NCBI GenBank assembly: GCA_020724265.1
Contig: DYHH01000017.1
Coordinates: 1-64,000 of the forward strand
Origin: Melioribacter roseus
Lineage (GTDB): Bacteria > Bacteroidota > Ignavibacteria > Ignavibacteriales > Melioribacteraceae
Direction of reading: 5' to 3'
Length of the DNA stretch: 64,000 bases
The notes below the pieces were generated by a model. It was not told where the DNA came from, made no database searches, and saw only the letters and a list, made by a program, of their open reading frames with translations. The position numbers and the translations under genes were made by a program. The first letter of the stretch is position 1; every line of letters starts with the position of its first letter. Positions 10,385-20,238 of this stretch are shown here, piece by piece.

Positions 10385-13255
10385 ATGAAAAGAATCTTTA
10401 TAGCTCTATTGTTTTTTGTATGTTCGACTTTTTCACAAGATCAGGTTATACAAAAAGGAGATGTATATTATCTTGCAAACAAAGTTGTTGTGAAGTTTAA
10501 AGAATCTTCAAACAATGTTTTTTATAAAAGTTCGTTAATCCCATCGGAAACCGCGAAACATTTAGACAACATAAGCGCAACAAAAGTTGAAAAAACATAT
10601 ACGGTATTAAATGAAGAAGCGGTTAACTATTCCGATATAAACAGAACATACGTAATTGAATATTCATCGCCTTATGATCCGCTTGCATTATCAAAAAAAT
10701 TATCAAACACGTCAAACATAGAATGGGCAGAGCCCTGGTATGTATATAAAATAAGCTTAGAACCAAACGACCCCAAATATTTAGACGGAACCCAGTGGTA
10801 TCTGAATAAAATCTCCGCCCCACAAGCATGGGATTTAAGCACGGGCAGTGAAGGTATTGTTATTGCAATTATTGATACCGGGGTAGATTGGGATCACCCC
10901 GATCTTGCTGATAATATTTGGATGAACCCGGGCGAGGTTCTCGACGGTACCGATACCGACGGCAACGGATTTGTTGATGATATTAGAGGTTGGGATTTCG
11001 GTGGTACAAATGGGACACCGGACAATGATCCGATGGAAGATGCGCCAACACACGGAACATATGTCGCCGGATTTGCAAGTGCAGTTACTAATAACGGAGA
11101 AGGAATTGCATCGATAGGTTATAATTGTAAATTAATGGCAGTTAAAACTTCGCGGCAGGATTTAGGGAACGGAATTATTGCTTACGGACGGGAAGGAATT
11201 TTGTATGCAGCAAACAATGGAGCTGATGTAATTAACTGCAGTTGGGGAGGAAGTCCATATTCACAAGCATTACAAGACGCAATTACTTATGCAACTTCGC
11301 TCGGTGCTTTAGTTGTCTCTTCTTCGGATAACGATAATAAAATTGAACCTGCTTATCCATCGGCATACAAGGGGGTGCTTTCGGTAGGAGGAACAGACGC
11401 AAATGATTTAAGATATTCTGCTTCTAACTATGGTGCAACAGTTGATGTTACTGCCCCCGCAACAGGATTTACAACCGGGCAGGGAATGTATTCAACTTGG
11501 CAGAATGATACTTATTGGCAAAGCAGCAGCGGTACATCTTTGGCGTCACCTCTTGCCGCCGGGCTTGCCGGGTTGGTTATTCAAAAATTTCCTGATTATA
11601 CTCCTTTACAAGTTGCAGAACAAATTAGAGTTAATACTGATTATATAGCTGACAAAATCGATCCATTTTTTGAATATTATCTCGGCACAGGAAGAATAAA
11701 TGCATACAAAACACTAAACAATACTAATTCGATATCGGTACGTGCAGAAGATTTTGTCTATACCGACCTTTCTAATGGTAATGGCATAGTTGAACCGGGA
11801 GAAAATTTTAATCTCGGTGTTGTCTTTAAAAATTATTTAAGTCCCGTATCAGCCTTACAAGTATCGCTTGAAAGCAGAAGTCAATATGTAACAATAAATC
11901 AAGGAAATTATACTATTGGCAGCGTTGGCACTCTTGAAGAAACGAACAATTTTTCTTCGCCTTTTTCTTTTTCGGTTTCTGAAGATATTCCTGTTAACCA
12001 AGATATAGAACTGCTACTTAAACTAACCGATGGAGCAGGGTATAATGATTTTCAATTGGTTAGAACCAAGTTTAATACAACATATTTAACTCAAGCAGGA
12101 AATAATATTGCGCTTACTATTACCAGCAAAGGAAATCTTGGGTATAATGATTATGGTTCTCTTCCATCGGAAGGAGACGGATTGTTTTTTAATAACGGCG
12201 ACAACTTGCTTTTCGAAGGTGCTTTGATTTACGGAAGCTCACCGACTACGGTTATGGATGCTGCGCATGTTGATTATCTTATAAACCAAAGTGAAGATTT
12301 TAAAACTATAATTCCTTTCAGTATTAGCGTTCCCGGGGAATATGCCGACTATGAAGGTTTCACAATGTTTAACGATGACTTTGCCGATGAAAAACTTGGT
12401 ATACAAACCGAACTTTTTACATACAGCTTTTCGCAGGAAGAATACAGTGATTTTATCATCCTTCGCTATAGGTTTACAAATAACGGGGATACTACAATTC
12501 GTACATTTCACGCCGGCGTGTTCTTCGATTTAGATTTTCATGACTTTGATGATGATTATACCGCATGGGATTTTGAAGATCACTTCGGATATGTATATGA
12601 TATGGACCCCAATCAAAATGCTAGAATCGATGATTACATTGGTGTTGCATTAATATCCGATACAAAATACGGTTACCGTGCAATGTCTAACGAAGGCACA
12701 TACGGCGGCATAAATATTATTAACGGTTACAGCAAAGAAGAAAAATGGCTGACCATCGCAAGCGCTACAACAATTGTTGAATTTGGACCCGGAGATATTG
12801 CCTTTGCAGTTTCTGGAGGACCATATACATTACAACCGGGTGAAAGAGTTAATGTAGCCTTTGCTGTTGCCGGGGGTTATTCTCTAGAGGAAGTTAGAAC
12901 CGCAATTAGAAACAGCAGAGTGGCTTATGGTACGATTCCAACTTCTGTAGATCAAATCGATGAAATTCCTATTGATTTTTCTTTATCACAAAACTATCCC
13001 AACCCATTTAACCCGGCAACAAAAATAAAATTCACTTTGCCAAGCGTAGGGGACGAACATATTCGCCCCCTTAAAACGCGATTAATTGTGTATGATATAC
13101 TTGGCAGACAAATAGCAACTCTTATAAACGAAGAACTTTCAAGCGGTGTTTATGAAGTTGAGTTTGACGGACGCGGATTAAGCAGCGGAGTATATTTCTA
13201 CAAATTAACATCCGGTAGTTTTGTGGAAACAAAAAAAATGATGATCCTAAAATAA
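10385..13255 (+). CDS. Subtilisin-like serine protease with type IX sorting domain
   Basis: A 956-residue S8 peptidase. After the signal peptide (FIALLFFVCSTFSQ) comes a propeptide-like region. The catalytic triad follows: Asp in AIIDTGVDWDHPDL (about 163), His in THGTYVAGFA (about 222), Ser in SGTSLASPLAAG (about 384). A large beta-rich region covers about 450-860. The last 80 or so residues form a type A Por sorting domain: LSQNYPNPFNPATKIKF, then a YDILGRQIATL strand and a GVYFYKLTSG-MMILK end. Type IX secretion therefore exports it to the cell surface or medium, where it would degrade proteins. The ATG follows an AATCGGCGGG stretch; ppk2 starts 13 bases after its stop and may be read through from it. 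Confidence 0.92.
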   Translation: MKRIFIALLFFVCSTFSQDQVIQKGDVYYLANKVVVKFKESSNNVFYKSSLIPSETAKHLDNISATKVEKTYTVLNEEAVNYSDINRTYVIEYSSPYDPLALSKKLSNTSNIEWAEPWYVYKISLEPNDPKYLDGTQWYLNKISAPQAWDLSTGSEGIVIAIIDTGVDWDHPDLADNIWMNPGEVLDGTDTDGNGFVDDIRGWDFGGTNGTPDNDPMEDAPTHGTYVAGFASAVTNNGEGIASIGYNCKLMAVKTSRQDLGNGIIAYGREGILYAANNGADVINCSWGGSPYSQALQDAITYATSLGALVVSSSDNDNKIEPAYPSAYKGVLSVGGTDANDLRYSASNYGATVDVTAPATGFTTGQGMYSTWQNDTYWQSSSGTSLASPLAAGLAGLVIQKFPDYTPLQVAEQIRVNTDYIADKIDPFFEYYLGTGRINAYKTLNNTNSISVRAEDFVYTDLSNGNGIVEPGENFNLGVVFKNYLSPVSALQVSLESRSQYVTINQGNYTIGSVGTLEETNNFSSPFSFSVSEDIPVNQDIELLLKLTDGAGYNDFQLVRTKFNTTYLTQAGNNIALTITSKGNLGYNDYGSLPSEGDGLFFNNGDNLLFEGALIYGSSPTTVMDAAHVDYLINQSEDFKTIIPFSISVPGEYADYEGFTMFNDDFADEKLGIQTELFTYSFSQEEYSDFIILRYRFTNNGDTTIRTFHAGVFFDLDFHDFDDDYTAWDFEDHFGYVYDMDPNQNARIDDYIGVALISDTKYGYRAMSNEGTYGGINIINGYSKEEKWLTIASATTIVEFGPGDIAFAVSGGPYTLQPGERVNVAFAVAGGYSLEEVRTAIRNSRVAYGTIPTSVDQIDEIPIDFSLSQNYPNPFNPATKIKFTLPSVGDEHIRPLKTRLIVYDILGRQIATLINEELSSGVYEVEFDGRGLSSGVYFYKLTSGSFVETKKMMILK

Positions 13256-13267
13256 CTTCGGGAAAAA

Positions 13268-14137
13268 ATGAAAATCAACGTTGATAAATTCAAAGCCCGG
13301 TATAAAAAATTTCGATTGAAAGATTATTGGACAACTTACAACTCAAAAGTTGAATCAAAATCGGAAGGGAAAGAGCTGCTGGATGATAACATTGGAAAGC
13401 TCACCCAGCTTCAAGACAAATTATATGCATACGATAGATACGCATTACTGCTAATCTTTCAAGGTATGGATGCTGCGGGCAAAGACGGTGCAATCAAACA
13501 TGTGATGAGCGGATTAAATCCCCAGGGTGTTCAGGTTTTTAGTTTCAAGCAGCCTTCCGCCGAAGAGATGGATCACGATTATCTGTGGAGAATAAATAAA
13601 TCTTTACCGGAGAGAGGAAGAATCGGAATTTTTAATCGTTCACATTATGAAGATGTTCTAATTGTACGTGTTCACGATTTATTGAAGAAAAGAAAACTCC
13701 CGCAGCACTTAGTAACAAAAAACATCTGGAAGGAAAGATTTAAACAAATAAGAAACTTTGAAGAATATCTTTTTAAAAACGGAATTGTAACCATAAAATT
13801 CTTTTTAAATATCTCTAAAGAAGAACAGAAAAAAAGATTTATGAACCGGCTCGAAGAAGATTCCAAGAATTGGAAATTTTCCTCTTCAGATATAGAAGAA
13901 CGGAAACATTGGGGTGAGTATCAAAAATGTTTTGAGGATGCAATAAACAACACTTCAACTGAATATGCCCCGTGGTATATTATACCGGCGGATAAAAAAT
14001 GGTTTGCCAGATTATTAATCTCGGAAATTATAGTTAATGAAATGAAAAAGCTTAAACTCGATTATCCGAAGTTAAGCGACGAACAAATAAAAATGCTGGA
14101 TGTATATAAAGACAAATTATTGAAGGAAGATTCTTAA
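13268..14137 (+). CDS. Polyphosphate kinase 2 family protein
   Basis: A 289-residue PPK2-family phosphotransferase, which uses polyphosphate to phosphorylate nucleotides (or the reverse). The Walker A-like LIFQGMDAAGKDGAIKHV lies around residues 62-80, the Walker B-like GIFNRSHYEDVLIVRVH around 120-136, and the lid region RFMNRLEEDSKNWKFS near 192-207. The length and the KFRLKDYWTTY N-terminus match the single-domain PPK2 group that acts on nucleoside mono- or diphosphates; which substrate cannot be told from sequence by eye. It begins 13 bases after the protease gene. Its stop codon overlaps the convergent histidine kinase stop by four bases, leaving no space for a terminator. Confidence 0.9.
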   Translation: MKINVDKFKARYKKFRLKDYWTTYNSKVESKSEGKELLDDNIGKLTQLQDKLYAYDRYALLLIFQGMDAAGKDGAIKHVMSGLNPQGVQVFSFKQPSAEEMDHDYLWRINKSLPERGRIGIFNRSHYEDVLIVRVHDLLKKRKLPQHLVTKNIWKERFKQIRNFEEYLFKNGIVTIKFFLNISKEEQKKRFMNRLEEDSKNWKFSSSDIEERKHWGEYQKCFEDAINNTSTEYAPWYIIPADKKWFARLLISEIIVNEMKKLKLDYPKLSDEQIKMLDVYKDKLLKEDS

Positions 14138-16833
14138 GTTGTTAATAAGGGAAATAGTAAAGTAAACTTAGACCCGGCATTTTTTTCGCTTTCAACTGAA
14201 ATTTCGGCTTTATTCAACTCACAATATTTTTTAACTAAAGCTAACCCCAAGCCATTCCCTTCGTATTTTCTTGTATAGCCATGTTCTTCTTGGGTGAAGG
14301 GTGAAAACAACTTAGGTAAATAATCTTTTGAAATACCAATGCCGGTGTCTATGATTTCTGCTTTAATTTTGTTTTCCATTCGAGAAATGTTTACGGAAAT
14401 GTTTCCTTTGTGTGTATATTTAATAGCGTTGTGAATCAGGTTGTCAAAAATTTGCCTAACCGAATATTCATCACCTAAAATTTTCGCATTGTCGGCATCG
14501 TTGTTTATTTTCAGAGAGAGACGCTTTTCACTTGCAAGCCTTGAAAGTTCCGGGTACAGATTTAATAAAATATCCTGATAAAGATCGACTTCTACAAAGT
14601 TTGATTGATATGAACCCGTTTGTAATTGCGACATGTTAAGAATCAAATCAATCGTTCTTATTATTCTTCTTGAAGCATTATCTACAATACTGAAACTGTT
14701 GAAAAGCTCATCACTTAAAACTCCGCGCACTTCATCTTTAATTAAATTTGTGAAACTGAAAACTACATTTATAGGCGTTCGAATTTCGTGCGACATTTGA
14801 GCAAGGAATTCGCTTTTTAATTTATCCGATTGTTCCGCTGCGTTTTTTGCTTCAATAAGCTTTTCTTCTGCCTGTTTGTGATTTGTAATGTCCTCAATAA
14901 TACCTTCGTAATATAGAATATTTCCGTCTCCGTCTTTAACCGCACGTGCGCTTTCTCTTATATTAAAAGTGGAACCGTCTTTTCTTTTGGCAGTAGTCTC
15001 GAAACCATGAAGCGCCCCTTTTATATTCATTTCATTTATAAAATAATCTCTTATAGAAGAATCTTCATAAAGAGCTTTTGAGGCTCCCATACTTTTAAAT
15101 TCCTCAAACGAATCATAGCCTAACAATTTGTACAAAGCAGGGTTAGCCATAATAATTTCGCCGGAAGGGGTTGTTCGGTAAATTCCGAGAATTGCATTTT
15201 CATATAAGCCTCTAAATCGCTCTTCGCTTTCTTTTAGTGCTTGTTCGGCTTTATATTTTTCGGTCACATTTCTTAATGCCCCGGTGATGCCAATTACTTT
15301 TCCATGCTCATCTTTAATTGGGGATTCGGAAACTTGAACATAAATTCGGCTCTTATCTTTCCGCATTAATTCAAGCAAGTATTCTTCCTGTTTTTCTCCT
15401 GTTTGAATTGCCTTCTCTGTTTTCATAAATCCGATTTGGTTGATAGGATTGTCGGTTGCAAAATCCGTCCACTTAATCATCAACTCGTCTGGAGTGTAAT
15501 CGAAGAATTCTTCGGATTGAGAGCTTACATATTTTAACACGTGGTTAGTATCATGTATATAAAACAATTCATTGCTGTGTTCAATAATATTTCTAAGTTT
15601 TTCTTCGCCTTCTTTTAACGCACCCTCAGTCTGTTTTCTGTCGGTTATATCCTGCATCATTCCTATTATAGAAAGGTTGCCGTCTAATATTGCTCTTGAG
15701 CCAAGAACTTCAACATTAATAATTCTTCCGGATTTTGTAACGCCCCGAAACTCATATCTCAAACTCGTAATTTCATCATCCAGCCTCTTTCTAATATTCT
15801 CTTGTACCATTTCCAAATCGTCAGGATGAACAACATCTTTGGGAGACATTTTATTTATTATTTCTTCATTATCATATTCGAACATTTTTGCAAGATGAGG
15901 ATTTACGTATGATATTAGTCCGTCGGTAATTATATAAATGCCCACCATAGATTGCTCAACAAGAACTTTGAATATATTGGCGGTATTTATAGCCTCTGTT
16001 TCAACATGTTTTTTTTCGGAAACGTCTAACTGTACAACCTGCAGTGCAGGTTTTCCATTGTAGTTGATAAACGAAGCCAGAATCTCAATCCAAGAAACCA
16101 TACCATCTTTTCTGATTGCCCTGAATTCCTGTTTTGGGGAAACACGTTTACCCGTAAAACTCAAACGCATAAGCTCAAAGAGGCGCTCTCTATCGCCGGG
16201 ATGAACCAGCTGTTTAACACCGTTAATATCCAAGGAATATAACTCTTCGGCGGTGTAACCGGAAATCTCGGCAGCGCGTTGGTTTGCAAAGACAATCTTG
16301 AAATCCTGGATTATAAATATTGCTTGTAAAGAATTTTCAATTACGTTTTTATATGCTTCTTTAAATTTTACTTCTTCGGAGATATCCTGAAGAATAATAT
16401 GAACGGCATGTTTTAAATTATCATCGTACTCAAAAAAACGGGCGGTTATATCATAGGCAGATAACGAGGAGGTCTTTGATTTAATCTCAATACGGTCTCT
16501 ATATTTCCCGGACTTTTTGTTAAATAGATTTTTAATGCTTGATCTAATTTTTTCAATTCTATTATCCTGTTTTAGAAAATCGAGAAAGTTATAGGCTGTA
16601 ATTTTTTCTTTTTCTAATTCGAAAAGGTCAACAAAAATATCGTTGCCGAATATAATTGAACAATTTTCGTCAACAACCACAAACGGAACAGAGGAGCTTT
16701 CCAAAAGAATATCCAGCTTTTGTTTGTTCATTTTGGAGGAGTTATAACGCTCCAACTCCAGCGTAAGCTTATCCAACTTGTTTACAAGTTCGGGGAGAGA
16801 ATATCCACCATGTTTTGAGAAAGGTTTATCCAT
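14134..16833 (-). CDS. Multi-PAS sensor histidine kinase
   Basis: An 899-residue kinase of a two-component system. Five PAS/PAC modules can be read in series, starting near residues 45, 160, 285, 410 and 535. They are followed by the HisKA dimerisation domain with FLAQMSHEIRTPINV (phospho-acceptor His about 682) and an HATPase domain (DNLIHNAIKY, IIDTGIGISK, EGNGLGLALVKKY). No membrane span or signal peptide is visible, so it should sense a cytoplasmic signal; the PAS pockets do not reveal the ligand. No receiver domain is fused and no response regulator gene is adjacent, so it is an orphan kinase here. It converges on the PPK2 gene with overlapping stop codons. Confidence 0.93.
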   Translation of the reverse strand: MDKPFSKHGGYSLPELVNKLDKLTLELERYNSSKMNKQKLDILLESSSVPFVVVDENCSIIFGNDIFVDLFELEKEKITAYNFLDFLKQDNRIEKIRSSIKNLFNKKSGKYRDRIEIKSKTSSLSAYDITARFFEYDDNLKHAVHIILQDISEEVKFKEAYKNVIENSLQAIFIIQDFKIVFANQRAAEISGYTAEELYSLDINGVKQLVHPGDRERLFELMRLSFTGKRVSPKQEFRAIRKDGMVSWIEILASFINYNGKPALQVVQLDVSEKKHVETEAINTANIFKVLVEQSMVGIYIITDGLISYVNPHLAKMFEYDNEEIINKMSPKDVVHPDDLEMVQENIRKRLDDEITSLRYEFRGVTKSGRIINVEVLGSRAILDGNLSIIGMMQDITDRKQTEGALKEGEEKLRNIIEHSNELFYIHDTNHVLKYVSSQSEEFFDYTPDELMIKWTDFATDNPINQIGFMKTEKAIQTGEKQEEYLLELMRKDKSRIYVQVSESPIKDEHGKVIGITGALRNVTEKYKAEQALKESEERFRGLYENAILGIYRTTPSGEIIMANPALYKLLGYDSFEEFKSMGASKALYEDSSIRDYFINEMNIKGALHGFETTAKRKDGSTFNIRESARAVKDGDGNILYYEGIIEDITNHKQAEEKLIEAKNAAEQSDKLKSEFLAQMSHEIRTPINVVFSFTNLIKDEVRGVLSDELFNSFSIVDNASRRIIRTIDLILNMSQLQTGSYQSNFVEVDLYQDILLNLYPELSRLASEKRLSLKINNDADNAKILGDEYSVRQIFDNLIHNAIKYTHKGNISVNISRMENKIKAEIIDTGIGISKDYLPKLFSPFTQEEHGYTRKYEGNGLGLALVKKYCELNKAEISVESEKNAGSKFTLLFPLLTT

Positions 16834-16950
16834 ATATGCTTTGGTTTTATCCTACCACCTTGATAGAAATACAAAAATTTAAGGATAACAGGTGCTATAT
16901 ACAACATTGGTTAAAACAAAACAGATTGACAATTGAATCATTGCAACTAT

Positions 16951-18297
16951 CTATTGAATACTGCTGAATACTTTGTACGTCCATGCGTCGAGATTAAATT
17001 CATCGTTCCCTGTTATAAAAATATTTTCTTCGCTAAAGAGATTATAATAACCGCCGGAAATATCCCTGTTGTTTAATTTTATGGTTTGAGGGGTAGGGGA
17101 GAGATTTATTATTACAAAAACTTTGTTTCCGTCCTTTTCTCTAAGAAACGAATAAACACTTTTATCCTTACCGGTTTTTATTTTTTGAATATTACCCCCA
17201 AAATTACCGTTCCAAAGGGCTTTGTTTTTCTTTTTCAGTGAGAATAATTTTTTATATAAATCAAAAAACTTGTGTTCTTTCCACTCGATTAAATCTTTTT
17301 CAAAAAACTCAAGACGTTTATCAAGCCCGGCTTCTTGCCCGCTATAAACTAGTGGCATTCCCTCAACGGTTGCGGAAAGCACAAGCATAGCTTCTGCCGC
17401 ATCCCCCAGTCTTTCGAATACGGTTCCGTTCCATGAGTTTTCGTCGTGGTTGGATGTAAAGATCATTCTATATGCTTCTTCGGGGTAATTCTTCCTTTCT
17501 TTTTTCCAATACTTGTTTAAGTCCTCTACGGATTTTGTCCCTTGAGAAATATCATTCATAAGGTGATGCAAATCCCAGGCATAAGTCATGTCAAAAGCAT
17601 ATTCGTGCATTTCGGGGGTTTCCCACTCAGCAAGCATAAATACCGGTTTAATTTCGTCAAGTTCCTTTCGTACCTCATTCCAAAACTCGGTTGGAACCAT
17701 ACCTGCAACATCGCATCTATATCCGTCTATATTACACTCTTCAACCCAAAATTTTAATGCGCTTTTCATATAGTTCCACAACTCTTTGTTGTCATAATTA
17801 AAGTCGATAACATCACTCCAGTCCGGGACAGGCGGAATGAAGTTTCCGTTTTTGTCTACAGTAAAAAATTCAGGATTTGTATCAACCAAAACATTATCCC
17901 ATGCAGCATGATTGGCAACCCAATCAATTAAAACATACATTCCCAGTTCGTGTATTTGATTTACAAGAGATTTAAAATCTTCTATTGTTCCGTGTTCGGG
18001 ATTAACAGCTTTGAAATCTTTTACGGAATAGTAACTTCCTAAACTGCCCTTGCGATTTTTTTCACCTATTGGATGAATGGGCATAAACCAAAGAATATCA
18101 ATTCCCATCTCTTTTAAGCGCGGAAGGTGTTCCGCAAAAGCATTAAATGTTCCCTCGTCTGTATATTGTCTTAAATTAACTTCATATATTACAGCGTTTT
18201 TACTCCACTTAGGGGGAACAACATGACTTTTTTGAGCGAATATTTTTATACCGAAAATTGATATCATAAGCAAAATTACTATTGTTTTGTTTTTCAA
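16951..18297 (-). CDS. Secreted alpha-amylase family (GH13) protein
   Basis: A GH13 glycoside hydrolase of about 448 residues. Catalytic residues seen: nucleophile Asp in GYRCDVAG (about 196), acid/base Glu in FMLAEWE (about 223), and the transition-state Asp in TSNHDENSW (about 283); LIDWVANHAAWD is conserved region I. A beta-sandwich C-terminal domain follows. It probably cleaves or rearranges alpha-glucans outside the cytoplasm. I chose a TTG start at 18297: it gives an ideal signal peptide (KNKTIVILLMISIFGIKIFA) and is preceded by GAGGA four bases upstream, whereas the first in-frame start at 18354 adds 19 charged residues without a clear ribosome binding site. Exact substrate is unknown. 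The gene stands alone, divergent from the permease gene. Confidence 0.88.
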   Translation of the reverse strand: MKNKTIVILLMISIFGIKIFAQKSHVVPPKWSKNAVIYEVNLRQYTDEGTFNAFAEHLPRLKEMGIDILWFMPIHPIGEKNRKGSLGSYYSVKDFKAVNPEHGTIEDFKSLVNQIHELGMYVLIDWVANHAAWDNVLVDTNPEFFTVDKNGNFIPPVPDWSDVIDFNYDNKELWNYMKSALKFWVEECNIDGYRCDVAGMVPTEFWNEVRKELDEIKPVFMLAEWETPEMHEYAFDMTYAWDLHHLMNDISQGTKSVEDLNKYWKKERKNYPEEAYRMIFTSNHDENSWNGTVFERLGDAAEAMLVLSATVEGMPLVYSGQEAGLDKRLEFFEKDLIEWKEHKFFDLYKKLFSLKKKNKALWNGNFGGNIQKIKTGKDKSVYSFLREKDGNKVFVIINLSPTPQTIKLNNRDISGGYYNLFSEENIFITGNDEFNLDAWTYKVFSSIQ

Positions 18298-18403
18298 ATT
18301 TTCCTCAAATTTGTGTGTAGATACAAATATTTTTATGTTTTTTAAAATTACCAAATAATTAATAGATTATAATCATATTTTAGCAATAAAATAATTGATA
18401 AAA

Positions 18404-19537
18404 ATGAAAAAAATTTTTGATGACCCGGCAATAAAATTCTTTGTTAGTGTAATTGGTCTGGTAATAATATTTGTTGTTTTAAGAGAACTGCACCATATAT
18501 TTATTCCTTTTGTAATTTCATATTTTCTTTTCTTCATCTTCGAACCGTTGAATAATTTTTTAATTAAAAAGAAAATTCCTTCCGTGCTGACAATATTCGT
18601 TGATCTGTTTATAATGATATTGATCATCTGGGGTATTTCAAGAATTGTTATAGAATCATTCAGCCGGTTTGCAGACCAAATAAATGTGTATGAACAAAAG
18701 CTTAATAGTATTGTAAGCAATACTGCAACCTCAATTGGAATAGAAGATCCTTTCTTTACGGAATTCAGCCTAATGGGAATTATAGAAGATTTGGATTATG
18801 GTGGAATTGTGGGTAGCTTTTTTACTTCAACGCTTACAATTTTTTCGACAACGTTTTTTGTTTTATTCTTTTTCATTTTTATAAGTATCGGGCATAAAAA
18901 TTTATATGAAGTTGTTAAGGGAAGATTTGTTGATAGACAAGTTAAAGGATCGCTTAAAAAAATCAAGAAACAAATTAAGAAACAGGAAGTGCCGGTTAAC
19001 GAAAGCACAAACACGTTGGAAAACCTCAAGGTTAATAGGGGGGTACAAATAGAGAAAACTTTTAAAGACATTACTTCACAAGTGCAAAGATACATTGCGA
19101 CAAAGTTTTTGCTTAGTTTGCTCACCGGTTCATTAGCCGGCTTTATACTTTGGTTGTTCGGTGTTGACTTCTTTATTGTTTGGGGTGTTTTTGCCTTTTT
19201 GTTAAACTTCATACCAAATATTGGTTCTGCAATAGCAGTGATTCTGCCGGCAGTAATGACGCTTGTGCAGTATGAATCATTTGGTTATGCTCTGTTGGTT
19301 ACCGCCATACTCATTGTGATTCAGACAATAATTGGTAATGGATTAGAACCAAAAATATTAGGAGATAGATTGGGATTAAATCCGCTTGTTATTTTGCTGT
19401 CATTGTTGTTGTGGGGATATATCTGGGGAATAGTTGGAATGTTTCTTTCCGTTCCATTAACCGCGGTAGCAAAAATTATTATGTCAAACTCGCATTCGGA
19501 GAACTTAAATTTTATTAGTGATTTGATGGGTAATTAG
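18404..19537 (+). CDS. AI-2E/PerM family permease
   Basis: A 377-residue polytopic membrane protein of the AI-2E transporter (formerly UPF0118, PerM) family. Paired hydrophobic segments are seen near residues 12-55, 60-85 and 145-170, a charged cytoplasmic stretch at about 175-225, and a C-terminal cluster of four spans holding the family signature FLLNFIPNIGSAIAVILPA and GNGLEPKILGDRLGLNPLVI. Some members export autoinducer-2 and others act in Na+/H+ exchange; the substrate is not readable here. The ATG at 18404 is preferred over a TTG nine bases upstream. It is divergent from the GH13 gene. Confidence 0.88.
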   Translation: MKKIFDDPAIKFFVSVIGLVIIFVVLRELHHIFIPFVISYFLFFIFEPLNNFLIKKKIPSVLTIFVDLFIMILIIWGISRIVIESFSRFADQINVYEQKLNSIVSNTATSIGIEDPFFTEFSLMGIIEDLDYGGIVGSFFTSTLTIFSTTFFVLFFFIFISIGHKNLYEVVKGRFVDRQVKGSLKKIKKQIKKQEVPVNESTNTLENLKVNRGVQIEKTFKDITSQVQRYIATKFLLSLLTGSLAGFILWLFGVDFFIVWGVFAFLLNFIPNIGSAIAVILPAVMTLVQYESFGYALLVTAILIVIQTIIGNGLEPKILGDRLGLNPLVILLSLLLWGYIWGIVGMFLSVPLTAVAKIIMSNSHSENLNFISDLMGN

Positions 19538-19788
19538 CACAATTACAGATTTTTTAACTCTATTAATAAAATAAATTTCGTTTATAAAACTTTTTTATCT
19601 TTATCGGCAATTAACTTTAATAGTTGTTCTTTTCAAGAAAAAAAGCGCCCGCCTAAAAAACATAAATCCTCGTAAAATCCGAAAGTCAGTCACCGCAAAA
19701 AAAAATTAATAATGTTTTAACACAAAAATTTTCTTATATTTCTCTTAATTGAGGATAATTTATTTATTAATTAAGGATGGTTGAAGTT

Positions 19789-20219
19789 AAGCTGATGATC
19801 CAAGCATGGCAATTACCCCGACTAAGTCGGGGAGGAAAGTCCGAACTCCGTAGAGCAGGGTGCCGGGTAACACCCGGGTTCCGCATTGCGAAAGCAGCCG
19901 GAAACGGCTAGTGCCGCAGAAAACATACTACCAGTCTGTTTAGACTGGCAAAGGTGAAATGGCGGGGTAAGAGCCCACCGCTTCGGTAGTAATACCGGAG
20001 GTCCCTTTGAAGGGAGTCCCGACTTGTCGGGATCAAGGTAAACCCCACTCGGAGCAAGGTCAAGCAGAAGGTTCTTCTTTTTTGAAGTGCGGGTTGCTCG
20101 CCCGTTTTCCTTCGGGTAGACCGCTAGAATCCAATAGTAATATTGGAACAAGATAAATAATTGCCGTCCCGACTTGTCGGGATTACAGAATTCGGCTTAT
20201 ATGCTTGGTCTTTTAGCTT
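19789..20219 (+). ncRNA. rnpB: RNase P RNA, bacterial type A
   Basis: The catalytic RNA of RNase P, which matures tRNA 5' ends. The conserved 5' P4 strand GAGGAAAGTCC starts at 19832, GGTAAGAGCCCACCG lies near 19967-19981, GGTAGACCGCTAGAAT near 20116-20131, and the 3' conserved strand ACAGAATTCGGCTTAT at 20186-20200. Ends were set from the P1 helix: AAGCT (19789-19793) with AGCTT (20215-20219), and GATCCAAGCAT (19797-19807) with ATGCTTGGTC (20201-20210). P3, the P13/P14 region and P18 contain a CCCGAC...GTCGGG palindrome (see findings). recJ starts 20 bases after the RNA, so the two may share a transcript. The boundaries are good to a few bases. Confidence 0.95.
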
Positions 20220-20238
20220 TTCTTCTCCAGTGTTAACT

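Noticed and set aside
19822-20151. Minus-strand open frame opposite rnpB
   Set aside because: The sequence is fully explained by the RNase P RNA, and the translated product has no protein-like features.
20161-20238. N-terminal extension of recJ into the RNA gene
   Set aside because: These codons lie in the P18-P1 part of rnpB; RecJ homology begins only after the ATG at 20239.
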